This document shows positions 6,871 to 14,869 of a stretch of DNA of 46,473 nt, in pieces. Where the stretch lies: positions 1 to 46,473 of the forward strand of contig CALUFO010000022.1 of assembly GCA_944320015.1 (NCBI GenBank), given 5' to 3'. Source of the stretch: an uncultured Barnesiella sp. GTDB taxonomy: Bacteria; Bacteroidota; Bacteroidia; Bacteroidales; Barnesiellaceae. The translations under genes and the position numbers were made by a program. Positions within the stretch are counted from its first letter, which is position 1. Every line of letters starts with the position of its first letter. A model generated the notes under the pieces. The model ran no database searches, was not told where the DNA came from, and worked only from the letters and a program-made list of their open reading frames with translations.

Positions 6871-7614
6871 TTAGTTCTGTTTGAAGATATAGACAATCAC
6901 TCCGGTTTGGTTGCTGCGCCTCGAACTGCGTTCGAACCGCGATTTGCGCGCGGCCTCTTCGGCCGATTTTCGTAGCTTGGGATTGGAGAATGCCGTGCCT
7001 TTGCTGCCGTTGACCGTGGCGATAGCGCCGATAACTTCGCCTTGCGGATTGACGGTGATCGATACGGCTATGATTCCGGCATCGTTGCTATTGTCGTATT
7101 GGGGATAGGGGAGAGACCCTACGAGACCTCGCCCGCCGAGATTATAGCCTCCGTAACCGCCCACGCCGGTGAGTTCGCCTGTCGATGAGTTTCCAAAAGG
7201 ATTACCCTGTGTGCCGTCGCCATCCTCGCTGTCGCCTCGGCTGCCCTCGTTGGATACTCCTTTACCGAAAGCGTTTTTCACTTGGTTGGCGATTTCGTCT
7301 TTTTGGCTGTCCCGGATAGCTTTCTCTTTCTCCTTTTTATCCTCTTCGATGTGGACACTCTCTTCGTCCGATTGGGTAATCAGCTCGTCGTCATTTTCTT
7401 GCGGCCGTTCGGCGTGGGATTGCTCGGGTTGTTGGGCGTTCGATTCAAACATTCCCGAGGCTTCGTCGACAAATCCCACTTGTACCAACACACCGCTTCC
7501 CGCTCCCGCGGGCTCGGGCCCCAAGAGGGTAAACCACAAGACGAGCAACACGGCCAGATGCAGGGCAACGGTAGCGGCGATAGCTTGTATTTTGTCTCTT
7601 TTTTGTGGTTCCAC
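6871..7614 (-). CDS. tonB: TonB-family energy transducer
   Basis: The 247-residue protein has one N-terminal membrane helix (about 11-31), a long acidic and Gln/Glu/Asp-rich periplasmic linker (about 55-130), a Gly-rich stretch (145-165), and a C-terminal TonB-like domain (about 165-247) that contains VSITVNPQGEVIGA and ends VIVYIFKQN. TonB couples the inner-membrane proton motive force, through ExbB/ExbD, to outer-membrane receptors. exbD and exbB lie directly upstream in the same direction, 34 and 10 bases apart, so the three form one complex. It is last in the pdxJ-exbB-exbD-tonB operon. Confidence 0.88.
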   Translation of the reverse strand: MEPQKRDKIQAIAATVALHLAVLLVLWFTLLGPEPAGAGSGVLVQVGFVDEASGMFESNAQQPEQSHAERPQENDDELITQSDEESVHIEEDKKEKEKAIRDSQKDEIANQVKNAFGKGVSNEGSRGDSEDGDGTQGNPFGNSSTGELTGVGGYGGYNLGGRGLVGSLPYPQYDNSNDAGIIAVSITVNPQGEVIGAIATVNGSKGTAFSNPKLRKSAEEAARKSRFERSSRRSNQTGVIVYIFKQN

Positions 7615-7648
7615 GGGAAATAAATGTGTTGTGAGTTTATAAGTGCCG

Positions 7649-8065
7649 TTAAGGATTGCGCACCGGCTTGGTGGCCAGTACCATTTTCAACTGGTTGTCG
7701 TTGGCGATATTGAGAATCTTGACAATCTCGCGGTAGGGAACCGATTCGTCGGCATATAGGGCGACAAAGCGATCGGTGCCGTCTGCCGGCGTTTCGGACA
7801 GTCGTTGTACCAGCTGGTCGTAGGTGACGAGTTGGGCGGCTTCGTTACCGTAAGCGATGTAGTAGTTTATATGTTCGTCGATGGTAACCCGGGTGAGCGG
7901 TTTGGCCGCTGTCTGCTGGTTGCTTTGCGGCAGGTTCACCTTAATGGAGTTGGGAAAGACGATGGTAGAGGTAATCATGAAAAATATGAGCAGCAGGAAA
8001 ATGACATCGGTCATCGATGCCATGCTGAACGCTGCGTCTATTTTGTGTCGTCGTTTCAGTGCCAT
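7649..8065 (-). CDS. exbD: ExbD biopolymer transport protein
   Basis: The 138 residues begin with a short basic cytoplasmic tail, then MASMTDVIFLLLIFFMITST, the single helix with the conserved Asp (in MTDVIFLLL) that conducts protons. A periplasmic domain with VTIDEHINYYIAYG follows and ends in KMVLATKPVRNP. Its length is normal for the family. It sits 10 bases after exbB and 34 bases before tonB. It energises TonB-dependent transport together with both. Confidence 0.92.
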   Translation of the reverse strand: MALKRRHKIDAAFSMASMTDVIFLLLIFFMITSTIVFPNSIKVNLPQSNQQTAAKPLTRVTIDEHINYYIAYGNEAAQLVTYDQLVQRLSETPADGTDRFVALYADESVPYREIVKILNIANDNQLKMVLATKPVRNP

Positions 8066-8075
8066 GATACTTCGG

Positions 8076-8780
8076 TTATTCGGCCGGCTCGTTGAGCAGA
8101 TCCATAAATTCCATAGTTTTCGACTCCAATTGGTTCATCACGCCGTCGACTCTCGAGACCAAGTAGTTGTAGGCAAAGAGTGCGATGATGCCGACGATAA
8201 GACCCGCTACGGTTGTTACAAGAGCTTCGTAAATACCACCCGAGAGAGTCGATATGTCGGCGCTATTGCCGGCCGAAGCCATGTTGTAGAACGCCTTCAC
8301 CATACCGGTTACAGTCCCGAGGAATCCCAGCATGGGAGCTCCGGCGGCGGTGGTGGCCAGCCACGGGAATCCTTTTTCGAGTTTGGCGATTTCGATGTTT
8401 CCCACGTTTTCGATGGCGACCAGCACGTCGTTCATGGGGCGGCCCAATCGTGAAATACCTTTGGCGATAAGTCGCGAATAGGGTGTATTCGTTTTTTTGC
8501 AGAGCTTCAATGCACTGTCGATGTCGCCTTCGTGGATATAGTCTTTGATGCGCTCCATGAACGTGTTGTCTTCACGAGCGGCGCGTCTGATGACTTGCAG
8601 CCGTTCGAAGAAAATATAAATCGACAGAAGGGAGAGAAGCAATAGCGGAATCATGATGATACCCCCCTTGCAGGCAAGCTCCCAAAGGTTCAAATCGCTC
8701 GCGGTTTCGATTGTGGGGGTCAAAACGGGAGGCGTCGCGAGCGTGTCGGCGGTAGGCAAAAGCAATGTCAATAGATTCAT
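8076..8780 (-). CDS. exbB: MotA/TolQ/ExbB proton channel family protein
   Basis: The 234 residues carry three membrane segments: about 38-60, then two within the C-terminal half around LATTAAGAPMLGFLGTVTGM and EALVTTVAGLIVGIIALFAY. These are the family's signature segments lining the proton path with ExbD. The N-terminal 30 residues are Thr/Pro-rich and probably periplasmic. It is followed by exbD and tonB and lies 18 bases after pdxJ. It is the scaffold of the TonB motor. Confidence 0.92.
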   Translation of the reverse strand: MNLLTLLLPTADTLATPPVLTPTIETASDLNLWELACKGGIIMIPLLLLSLLSIYIFFERLQVIRRAAREDNTFMERIKDYIHEGDIDSALKLCKKTNTPYSRLIAKGISRLGRPMNDVLVAIENVGNIEIAKLEKGFPWLATTAAGAPMLGFLGTVTGMVKAFYNMASAGNSADISTLSGGIYEALVTTVAGLIVGIIALFAYNYLVSRVDGVMNQLESKTMEFMDLLNEPAE

Positions 8781-8798
8781 GACGTTCGATTTAATGGT

Positions 8799-9512
8799 TT
8801 ATTTGAGACACTCTTTGTATTGTTTTATAGTTTCTTTCAATCCTAAATAGAGGGCGTCGCAGATGAGGCAGTGGCCAATGGACACCTCGCTCAGGAAAGG
8901 AATATTCTCATGCAGGAACCGAAGGTTCTCGAGATTTAAATCGTGCCCGGCATTTACGCCTAACCCTAAACTGCGGGCATGCTCGGCCGCTTTGACAAAG
9001 GGGGCTACGGCAGCTTCGGGGTTTTGAGGGTATTGCACGGCATAAGGCTCGGTATATAGCTCGATGCGGTCGGCTCCGGTTTTTGCGGCAAACTCGACCA
9101 TTTCGAGGTCGGTCTCTACAAAAATAGAGGTGCGTATGTTGGCCGATTTGCAGAGGTCGACAACCTTGGAGAGAAACTCAAAGTTGAGCTTGGTGTCCCA
9201 CCCGGCGTTCGAGGTGATTACGTCGTGGGCGTCGGGGACGAGGGTCACTTGGGTAGGTTTCACTTTGAGAACCATGTCGAGAAACTTTTCCGAGGGATAG
9301 CCTTCGATGTTGAATTCGGTGCTTACAGCCGGCCTTAATTCATAGACATCGGCATAGCGAATGTGCCGCTCGTCGGGACGGGGGTGTACCGTGATACCTT
9401 CGGCGCCGAAGGCTTCGCAATCGAGTGTGACTTTCAATACATTCGGGATATTGCCGCCTCTGGCGTTGCGTAAGGTGGCTATTTTATTGACGTTTACACT
9501 TAATTTTGTCAT
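8799..9512 (-). CDS. pdxJ: Pyridoxine 5'-phosphate synthase
   Basis: The 237-residue TIM-barrel enzyme condenses 3-amino-2-oxopropyl phosphate with deoxyxylulose 5-phosphate to give pyridoxine 5'-phosphate, the last ring-forming step of DXP-dependent vitamin B6 synthesis. Recognisable motifs are [16 protein letters not shown] near the N-terminus, [36 protein letters not shown] and [15 protein letters not shown]. Full length. It is the first gene of the minus-strand pdxJ-exbBD-tonB operon and is divergent from the CBS/nadK pair, an order common in Bacteroidales. Confidence 0.95.
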   Translation of the reverse strand: MTKLSVNVNKIATLRNARGGNIPNVLKVTLDCEAFGAEGITVHPRPDERHIRYADVYELRPAVSTEFNIEGYPSEKFLDMVLKVKPTQVTLVPDAHDVITSNAGWDTKLNFEFLSKVVDLCKSANIRTSIFVETDLEMVEFAAKTGADRIELYTEPYAVQYPQNPEAAVAPFVKAAEHARSLGLGVNAGHDLNLENLRFLHENIPFLSEVSIGHCLICDALYLGLKETIKQYKECLK

Positions 9513-9620
9513 CTTCTTTCTTTACCTTAAAAGATCCTGTTTCGGTATGGAGGACTACCATATTGTTCGGGAAGAATCAACTAAAAGGGCAGTACGAGTT
9601 CATGAACCGAAAAAAATAGC

Positions 9621-9643
9621 TATATTTGACTCCTATATATTTG
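9621..9643 (+). promoter_or_regulatory. Two TATATTTG promoter boxes before the CBS-domain gene
   Basis: TATATTTG occurs at 9621-9628 and again at 9636-9643, 50-75 bases before the ATG at 9695. Both match TAnnTTTG. A minus-strand TATTTTTG at 9666-9659 might serve pdxJ, but that would give it a leader of about 140-150 bases. Confidence 0.5.
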
Positions 9644-9694
9644 TATATATCTTTCGTGCAAAAATAATACGAATTACAGAAATATGAGCAAAAA

Positions 9695-10351
9695 ATGAAA
9701 GCAAAAGATATGATATTGCCCGAAATCCCTTTTTTGACGCCGGGAATGTCGGTCGCTCAGGCTTCGTCGACAATGGCCTCGTCGGGGCAATCGAGCCTGC
9801 CGGTGGTCGACGGAGGGGTATATATCGGGGTCGTTCACGAGAAAGAATTGTCGCGGGGAAATGCCTCGGGCACAGTGGGGCGTGAACCTTTGCGTGCTCC
9901 TGCGGTTCGTGAGGAGACCCATTTGCTCGATGTCGTGAACCAGTTTGCCCAATATTCCGACGATGTGCTGCCGGTGGTCGACGGTCGCCGCCGTTATGTG
10001 GGAGCTATTCCCATTCATGCGGTTATGGTGGCTGTCGCTCGCCTGTGCCAGACGTCGTCGTCGGGGGCGATTATCGAATTGGAGATTCCTCGCGCCGACT
10101 ATTCGGCTACCGAGTTGACCCGTTTGGTCGAGGATAATGATTGCCGGGTGATGAATTTGATGGTACGTCCCGATGAGGCGACAGGCATGTGGAAAGCCTG
10201 CTTGCGGATAGACCGTGAGGACGCCACTCCGGTGCTGCGCTCGTTGGAACGCTTCGATTATCGGGTGTTGAGTTGCCACCAGCTGCATGGTGTGATGGAC
10301 GACCGGATAGAACGGCGAATCCGGGAGTTGATGTATTATTTGGAAATGTGA
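9695..10351 (+). CDS. Tandem CBS-domain protein
   Basis: The 218 residues begin with two CBS domains (about 1-60 and 62-125) marked by SLPVVDGGVYIGVV and VLPVVDGRRRYVGAI. A C-terminal ACT-like part follows (about 138-218: IIELEIPRADYSATELTRLV). CBS pairs bind adenosine nucleotides and act as energy sensors. The gene ends at 10351 and nadK starts at 10360, so the two are an operon. A regulatory role towards NAD kinase or the nearby Ton system is only a guess from context. Confidence 0.85.
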   Translation: MKAKDMILPEIPFLTPGMSVAQASSTMASSGQSSLPVVDGGVYIGVVHEKELSRGNASGTVGREPLRAPAVREETHLLDVVNQFAQYSDDVLPVVDGRRRYVGAIPIHAVMVAVARLCQTSSSGAIIELEIPRADYSATELTRLVEDNDCRVMNLMVRPDEATGMWKACLRIDREDATPVLRSLERFDYRVLSCHQLHGVMDDRIERRIRELMYYLEM

Positions 10352-10359
10352 AACGAGGT

Positions 10360-11235
10360 ATGAAAATTTTATTGTTCGGACATATCTATCAGGGTTCCCG
10401 CTTGGAGCGGGTTCATCATGTGTTGCAGGTGCTTTCTCGCACGGGAGCGGAGCTTGCGGCGCACTGCGATTTTTATGAATTTCTTTCGAAAGAGTTGCCC
10501 GATGTGTGCCGGGGAATCGAGTCGCTTGACCGTTGGGACGATTATGAGGCCGATATGGCGTTGAGTATCGGTGGCGATGGGACTTTCTTGCGAGCCGCCG
10601 AGAAAATAGGAGCCCGGGGAATCCCTGTCTTGGGGGTGAACATCGGGCGGTTGGGCTTTTTGGCCGATGTGCGGGCCGAGGAGACCGAGTCGGTCTTTTC
10701 GGAGATTATGAAGGGGCAATATAAAATAGAGGAGCGATCGTTGCTCCAAGCCGAGTTTGACGGCCTCCCGGAAGATTTTTGGCCTTATGCCTTGAACGAG
10801 GTGGCCGTGCTGAAACAAGACACTTCGTCGATGATTTCGATTCATACGACCGTGGGAGATAGTTATCTGAATACCTATCAGGCCGACGGCTTGATCGTGG
10901 CTACCCCGACTGGCTCGACAGCCTACTCGATGAGCGTGGGAGGACCTATTCTCATGCCGCAGGCGGCCAACTGGGTTATTTCGCCGGTTGCACCGCACAG
11001 CCTCACGATTCGGCCTTTGGTCGTGAACGACAATGTGGATATAACCTTGCGGGTAGATAGCCGCAACCATAGCTATCTGCTGAGCCTCGACGGGCGTTCG
11101 ATTATGCTCGATACCGACACGCAGGTGGTTTTGCGCAAGGCTCCATTCGCTATTAAGGTAGTGAAGCGGTTGGGGCACAGCTTCTCGGCGACCTTGCGGG
11201 CCAAACTGATGTGGGGGGTCGACAAGCGTGAGTGA
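10360..11235 (+). CDS. nadK: NAD kinase
   Basis: The 291-residue protein phosphorylates NAD to NADP. It has the GGDG motif (71-74, in LSIGGDGTFLRAA), GVNIGRLGFLADV, the ALNEVAVLK segment and ATPTGSTAYSMSVGGP. I chose the ATG at 10360 (MKILLFG), 8 bases after the stop of the CBS gene; a longer frame from 10273 would overlap that gene by 79 bases. Length is normal. A bidirectional terminator follows at 11262. Confidence 0.95.
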   Translation: MKILLFGHIYQGSRLERVHHVLQVLSRTGAELAAHCDFYEFLSKELPDVCRGIESLDRWDDYEADMALSIGGDGTFLRAAEKIGARGIPVLGVNIGRLGFLADVRAEETESVFSEIMKGQYKIEERSLLQAEFDGLPEDFWPYALNEVAVLKQDTSSMISIHTTVGDSYLNTYQADGLIVATPTGSTAYSMSVGGPILMPQAANWVISPVAPHSLTIRPLVVNDNVDITLRVDSRNHSYLLSLDGRSIMLDTDTQVVLRKAPFAIKVVKRLGHSFSATLRAKLMWGVDKRE

Positions 11236-11261
11236 GCAGCCCGGGACAACACGAAATAAAA

Positions 11262-11310
11262 AACGCCTCGAAGCACGGCAGTTTGCCGTCTGCGAGGCGT
11301 TTCGGATTTT
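11262..11310. terminator. Bidirectional terminator between nadK and the PspC gene
   Basis: AACGCCTCG (11262-11270) pairs with CGAGGCGTT (11293-11301), and an inner ACGGCA/TGCCGT stem is stacked within. TTTTAATT follows on the plus side and AAATAAAAA precedes it, which is a T-tract for the minus-strand PspC gene. The two genes converge here. Confidence 0.88.
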
Positions 11311-11322
11311 AATTATGGAGCT

Positions 11323-12360
11323 TTACATATTGAGCAACGGTTCGCCGGGAATGAAAACGAATGTCGAAACAAACAGACCTGCGAGGGAGAGAATCCACAG
11401 GACGAACAGGGTGATGTTGAGCGCCGAAGACTGTGGTTTCCAGTGGAATATAGAGCCCAGCACCGCCCGCAGTATGGCATACAGGGGAATCCCGAAGGTG
11501 AGCAGCAGCGATACGGTGAAGGCGATTAGTTCCCAGTGTCCGTCGATAACTGTGATGTGTCCGGGAAAAATCGAGATAAACGGAGTGGTTATGGCCGTCG
11601 TCCCGATGAAAATGAACGCCAACAGGGAGATGATGCAGGTAACCAACGCTCCGATAATCGAGAGGGCGATGAGCGCGCCGATACAGATAAATAGAAACTT
11701 GAACACGCCCCGGAAAATATCGCCTACGGTTTGACCGAACGTGCGGCTCGGCTCGGGTGTGTTGTCGTTCCCGTGTTCCCCGACCGCCCGGCGAATGTTG
11801 TCGATAGTGGGCGTTTCGCCCCGCATCTCCAATTTTTGCGAGGTGGTGCGGGCTTCGGGAATACAAATCCAAAGCAATAGGTAAATCCATATCGACGCAG
11901 CCCACAAGGGTAGGAGCAATACCATGATGATGCGTATGACCACGGTGTCGATGCCCAAGTAGTATCCGAGTCCCGAAGCCACACCTCCCAGTATGCGGTT
12001 GTCGGGGTCGCGGTAGAGCCGTCGGGGTGTCCGTTGGGTGCGGCTCTCCGGTGCGGGGGCATCGGCAGGTTCTTCGGCGCTCGATTCCGTCTCGAGCGGA
12101 TTTTCTATTTCGTCGGGTTTCCCCATGATAGCGATGACTTCGTTAACCTCTTGCAAGGTGATCGCTTGCATGCCGAATCGCAACCGCTCTTTGAAAAGCT
12201 CGGCGATGCGGCTTTCGATGTCGTTCATAATCTCTTGTCCGCCATCTTCGCGCTCGAAGTGGTTGTGCAAGCTCTTCAAGTAAGCGTCGAGAAGTTCGTA
12301 GGCATCGTCGTCGATATTGAAGATAGTTTGGTCGAGGTTGACCGTTACAGTTTTTTTCAT
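11323..12360 (-). CDS. PspC-domain membrane protein
   Basis: The 345-residue protein has an N-terminal cytoplasmic part (about 1-110) with DAYELLDAYLKSLHNHF and IMNDIESRIAELF. This is the usual N-terminal module of Bacteroidetes PspC proteins. The PspC domain follows (about 112-170: RRLYRDPDNRILGGVASGLG and two membrane helices with LLPLWAASIWIYLLLW). The C-terminal half has several more membrane helices. PspC proteins sense or relieve envelope stress in other bacteria. The padR-type regulator lies 22 bases upstream in the same direction, the standard pairing for this family, so PadR probably controls both. Confidence 0.9.
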   Translation of the reverse strand: MKKTVTVNLDQTIFNIDDDAYELLDAYLKSLHNHFEREDGGQEIMNDIESRIAELFKERLRFGMQAITLQEVNEVIAIMGKPDEIENPLETESSAEEPADAPAPESRTQRTPRRLYRDPDNRILGGVASGLGYYLGIDTVVIRIIMVLLLPLWAASIWIYLLLWICIPEARTTSQKLEMRGETPTIDNIRRAVGEHGNDNTPEPSRTFGQTVGDIFRGVFKFLFICIGALIALSIIGALVTCIISLLAFIFIGTTAITTPFISIFPGHITVIDGHWELIAFTVSLLLTFGIPLYAILRAVLGSIFHWKPQSSALNITLFVLWILSLAGLFVSTFVFIPGEPLLNM

Positions 12361-12382
12361 AGGTAGAGAGTGTATTTTGATT

Positions 12383-12709
12383 TTATGCTTCTTTGATATG
12401 TGCGACGACTTGGTTCAGTTCGTTCCAAGCCTCGTCCAGTTCGTTTAAAAACAGAATCCCCTCGGGGGTAAGTTCGTAATATTTGCGTGGAGGCCCTTGC
12501 GTGGACTCTTCCCAAACATAGGTGAGCAGCCCCGAATTTTTCAGCCGGGTGAGCAGCGGATACAATGTGCCCTCCACCACTATGAGTTTCGACTCTTTGA
12601 GCGACTGAATAATGTCCGAGACATAGGATCTCTTTTTTTGGAGAATCAGCAGGGTGCAATATTCGAGTATCCCTTTGCGCATCTGTGATTTTACATTGTC
12701 TGTATTCAT
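12383..12709 (-). CDS. PadR-family transcriptional regulator
   Basis: This is a 108-residue winged-helix protein of the small PadR subfamily (PadR-s2). It contains YCTLLILQKKRSYVSDIIQS, then VVEGTLYPLLTRLKNSGLL with the recognition helix and wing, and YYELTPEGILFLNEL. The start at 12709 follows a TATATTTG box. It is the first gene of a two-gene operon with the PspC protein. The palindrome at 12753-12765, close upstream of the promoter box, is a likely autoregulatory operator. Confidence 0.92.
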   Translation of the reverse strand: MNTDNVKSQMRKGILEYCTLLILQKKRSYVSDIIQSLKESKLIVVEGTLYPLLTRLKNSGLLTYVWEESTQGPPRKYYELTPEGILFLNELDEAWNELNQVVAHIKEA

Positions 12710-12729
12710 GCTTAGTACCTTTTACAGCA

Positions 12730-12737
12730 CAAATATA
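12730..12737 (-). promoter_or_regulatory. Promoter -7 box of the padR-pspC operon
   Basis: The minus strand reads TATATTTG, an exact TAnnTTTG match, 20 bases before the ATG at 12709. Confidence 0.6.
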
Positions 12738-12752
12738 TGTATTATTTGGTAG

Positions 12753-12765
12753 TATGTATTACATA
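12753..12765. promoter_or_regulatory. Probable PadR operator
   Basis: TATGTATTACATA is a perfect 6-bp inverted repeat around one base and contains the ATGT/ACAT half-sites usual for PadR regulators. Looser ATGT and ACAT copies flank it. It lies just upstream of the -7 box, in the -20 to -35 region. Confidence 0.5.
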
Positions 12766-12826
12766 GTACTTACATATTGTGATTTTTTAACAGATAATTT
12801 GAGTGTTTGCATTAAAGCAAGGGGGT

Positions 12827-12900
12827 TTTAAACTCCTCCTCTGTGTTTTGCAGAGCAAAATATAGGGGAGGTGTCACGCAGTGTGACGGAGGGGTTTAAA
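12827..12900 (+). repeat. TTTAAAC hairpin repeat, copy A
   Basis: The 74-bp element has near-perfect 13-bp terminal inverted repeats (TTTAAACTCCTCC and the complement of GGAGGGGTTTAAA). Within it a 17-bp stem (12835-12851 with 12855-12871) closes on a 3-base loop, followed by a small GTCAC/GTGAC hairpin. Three stem positions are G-T pairs, so the stem is complete only when read as plus-strand RNA. Confidence 0.85.
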
Positions 12901-12930
12901 TACTCTCATTCTCAGTATTTTTTTTCTTTT

Positions 12931-13009
12931 AACCCCTCTCCTCGGAACTGTCGTTCCTTGGTTTCTCCACTATATTGCTGGCGCAACACAGAGGAGAAGT
13001 GTGAATACT
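12931..13009 (-). repeat. Hairpin repeat, second subfamily, copy C
   Basis: It contains GGAAC-TGTC-GTTCC, then a long stem from TTCTCC to GGAGAA with TTGC-TGGC-GCAA at its tip. It is the inverse of the element at 14870-14954. Stem mismatches are A-C on this strand and G-T on the other, so the RNA form is on the minus strand. Confidence 0.75.
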
Positions 13010-13046
13010 TCCTCCTTCCCTTTGGTTAGCTAATGATGGGGATACA

Positions 13047-13115
13047 TTTAAACTCCTCCTCTGTGTTTTGCGGAGCAAAATATAGGGGAGGTGCCATAGG
13101 GCGGAGGGGTTTAAA
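13047..13115 (+). repeat. TTTAAAC hairpin repeat, copy B
   Basis: The 69-bp element is almost identical to copy A over its first 48 bases, with the same 17-bp stem and the loop GGA in place of AGA. It ends with the same GGAGGGGTTTAAA. The small second hairpin of copy A is missing. Confidence 0.85.
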
Positions 13116-13185
13116 TACTTTTATACTCAGTGGTTTAATTTTTTTACGGAGGGGTTTAAAAAGGTAGATTCCGAGAAAGAGTTTA

Positions 13186-13218
13186 ATAAAAAAGAGTGGC
13201 AGGTTGTCGCCCTGCCGC
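13186..13218 (-). terminator. Terminator of the second BspA-like gene
   Basis: On the minus strand an 8-bp stem (one mismatch) formed by 13196-13203 and 13211-13218 is followed by CTCTTTTTTATT. It is the same sequence as the terminator at 1439-1470, in inverted orientation, about 27 bases after the stop codon. Confidence 0.85.
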
Positions 13219-13244
13219 CCATGCGATTTACCTAAAAAGAGGCA

Positions 13245-14534
13245 CTATCTCACAATCACTTTCTGTGACCGCTCCCCTGTGCGTACTATGTAAATTCCGG
13301 GATTGTCGAGCGGGATAATGGAGTCGTTGCCGGTATAAACGAGTTGTCCGGCAAGGGTATATACTTGGTAGACCTCCCCGCCATTCTCGACATGTAAAGA
13401 GTTGTCTACTGTGTAGACACGTATATTCTCATCTTGAAGCGCTTCCACACGACTATCGATGCTCTCGACGATATTCGTGAAGTTCGCCCAATGCTCGGCT
13501 TTCCGATAGGCGCTTCCACAGCCGACCGGCACATACAATGTGGCATTGTAGCTGCTGAATGTATTAGCTTCTATGGCAGGCGGTATTGTGGCATAGGATT
13601 TTATCGATTCTAAGCCGTTGCACAATACGAAAGCATAGTTACCGATGCTTGTCACCGAATTGCCAATAGTCACCGAGGTTAAACCGGTGCAATATGCGAA
13701 AGCCTCACTCCCGATAGATGTCACCGAATTGGGAATCATCACCGAGGCCAATTCGGAGCAATATGCGAAAGCCTCATTCTCGATAGTCGACACCGAATTG
13801 CCAATTGCCACCGAGGTCAAACCGGTGCAACTCGAGAAAGCTCCCTCACCGATAGTTTTCACCGAGTTAGGTATCGTCATTTCTGTCAAGCCGAAGCAAG
13901 ATGAAAAAGTCTCACTCTCGATGACCGTCACCGAATTGGGAATGGTCACCGAGGTCAAGCCGGAGCAACCGAAAAAAGCCTCAACTCCGATAGTTGTCAC
14001 ACTGCTCGGGATCATATAAGCGCCACTTTTCCCTCCCGGACATTGAATTAATGCTGTTTTATCCTTATTGAACAAAACTCCCTCTGATGAGGAGTAAGAC
14101 GCATTTCCCTCCGTCACGACGATCGATTGCAAGCCTAAGCAATATGCGAAAGGCCCACTTCCGATACTTGTCACCGAATGGGGAATCATCACCTCTGTCA
14201 AGCCGGAGCAATAATAGAAAGCGCTCTTCCCGATAGTCGTTACCGACTCGGGAATGGTCATCGAGGTCAAGCCGGAGCAACCGAAAAAAGCCTCAACTCC
14301 GATAGATGTCACCGAATAGGTTTTCTTATTATAGGCAACCGACTGTGGAATAATCACCTCGCCCGAATAGGAGCGTCCGGAAGAGTCTCCCGTTTCATTG
14401 GTTACCGTGACAGTGGCCTCGTCGGCGTTGATGTCGTAATAAATCCCGTCCACTTGAAAATCATAGGCACTCGCCGAGGTTATTCCCAGCCAAGCGATTG
14501 CCACCCCGAGCCATCGATGTAATCTTATTTTCAT
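13245..14534 (-). CDS. BspA-like leucine-rich-repeat secreted protein (complete)
   Basis: The 429 residues start with a signal peptide (about 1-23, ending SASA). A short beta region with VDGIYYDINADEATVTVTN follows, as in other BspA-like openings, then about ten LRR_5 repeats of 23 residues (VTIPNSVTSIGxxAF). One repeat is replaced by an insert with SYSSSEGVLFNKDKTALI. The C-terminal 65 residues (VYTVDNSLHVENG...GIYIVRTGERSQKVIVR) match the tail of the first BspA-like protein and resemble type IX sorting signals. There is no InlB-type module. Surface adhesion is the usual role of the family; the ligand is unknown. Hairpin repeats flank the gene on both sides. Confidence 0.9.
   Translation of the reverse strand: MKIRLHRWLGVAIAWLGITSASAYDFQVDGIYYDINADEATVTVTNETGDSSGRSYSGEVIIPQSVAYNKKTYSVTSIGVEAFFGCSGLTSMTIPESVTTIGKSAFYYCSGLTEVMIPHSVTSIGSGPFAYCLGLQSIVVTEGNASYSSSEGVLFNKDKTALIQCPGGKSGAYMIPSSVTTIGVEAFFGCSGLTSVTIPNSVTVIESETFSSCFGLTEMTIPNSVKTIGEGAFSSCTGLTSVAIGNSVSTIENEAFAYCSELASVMIPNSVTSIGSEAFAYCTGLTSVTIGNSVTSIGNYAFVLCNGLESIKSYATIPPAIEANTFSSYNATLYVPVGCGSAYRKAEHWANFTNIVESIDSRVEALQDENIRVYTVDNSLHVENGGEVYQVYTLAGQLVYTGNDSIIPLDNPGIYIVRTGERSQKVIVR
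13951..14306 (-). repeat. 43-bp direct repeats 312 bp apart inside the LRR gene
   Basis: The sequence beginning GAGGTCAAGCCGGAGCAACC at 13951 recurs exactly at 14263 for about 43 bases. The distance of 312 bp equals 104 codons, so recombination between the copies would remove or add whole LRR units in frame. Confidence 0.8.
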
Positions 14535-14759
14535 ATCGTAAACTGTTTTGTGTGCCCCCGTTTCCCCTCCGGCAGGCGTGATACTTTGGTTAAGCGCAGG
14601 GGAGACGCATCTTATGTTTTAGTGTTATATAAATATTAATAAATATAGATACATTAGTCATTACAAAATAAAATTTTAACCAATTTTATTGATTGGAAAA
14701 TTTTCTGCCGCTTTCACCCAAGATTATCAACACATCTTTCTCAACCCTTTCCGGCTATG

Positions 14760-14827
14760 TTTAAACCCCTCCGGCTGCGCCACCTCCCCTATATTTTGCT
14801 CCGCAAAACACAGGGGAGGAGTTTAAA
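14760..14827 (-). repeat. TTTAAAC hairpin repeat, copy E
   Basis: This 68-bp element is the inverse of copies A and B, with TTTAAACCCCTCC at one end and the complement of TTTAAACTCCTCC at the other, and the same 17-bp stem. Two stem pairs are A-C here and G-T on the minus strand. Confidence 0.85.
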
Positions 14828-14869
14828 TGTATCTCCTGCCGGTTACAGTAAACGCAGTGGAAGATTTTA

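Noticed and set aside
9659-9666. TATTTTTG box on the minus strand as pdxJ promoter
   Set aside because: It would give a leader of about 140-150 bases and its -33 match lies at an imperfect 22-base spacing; kept only as a possibility.
13640-14320. Regular repeats resembling a CRISPR array
   Set aside because: The spacing is a continuous 69-bp coding period (23-residue LRR units) with sequence drift, not identical repeats with unique spacers.
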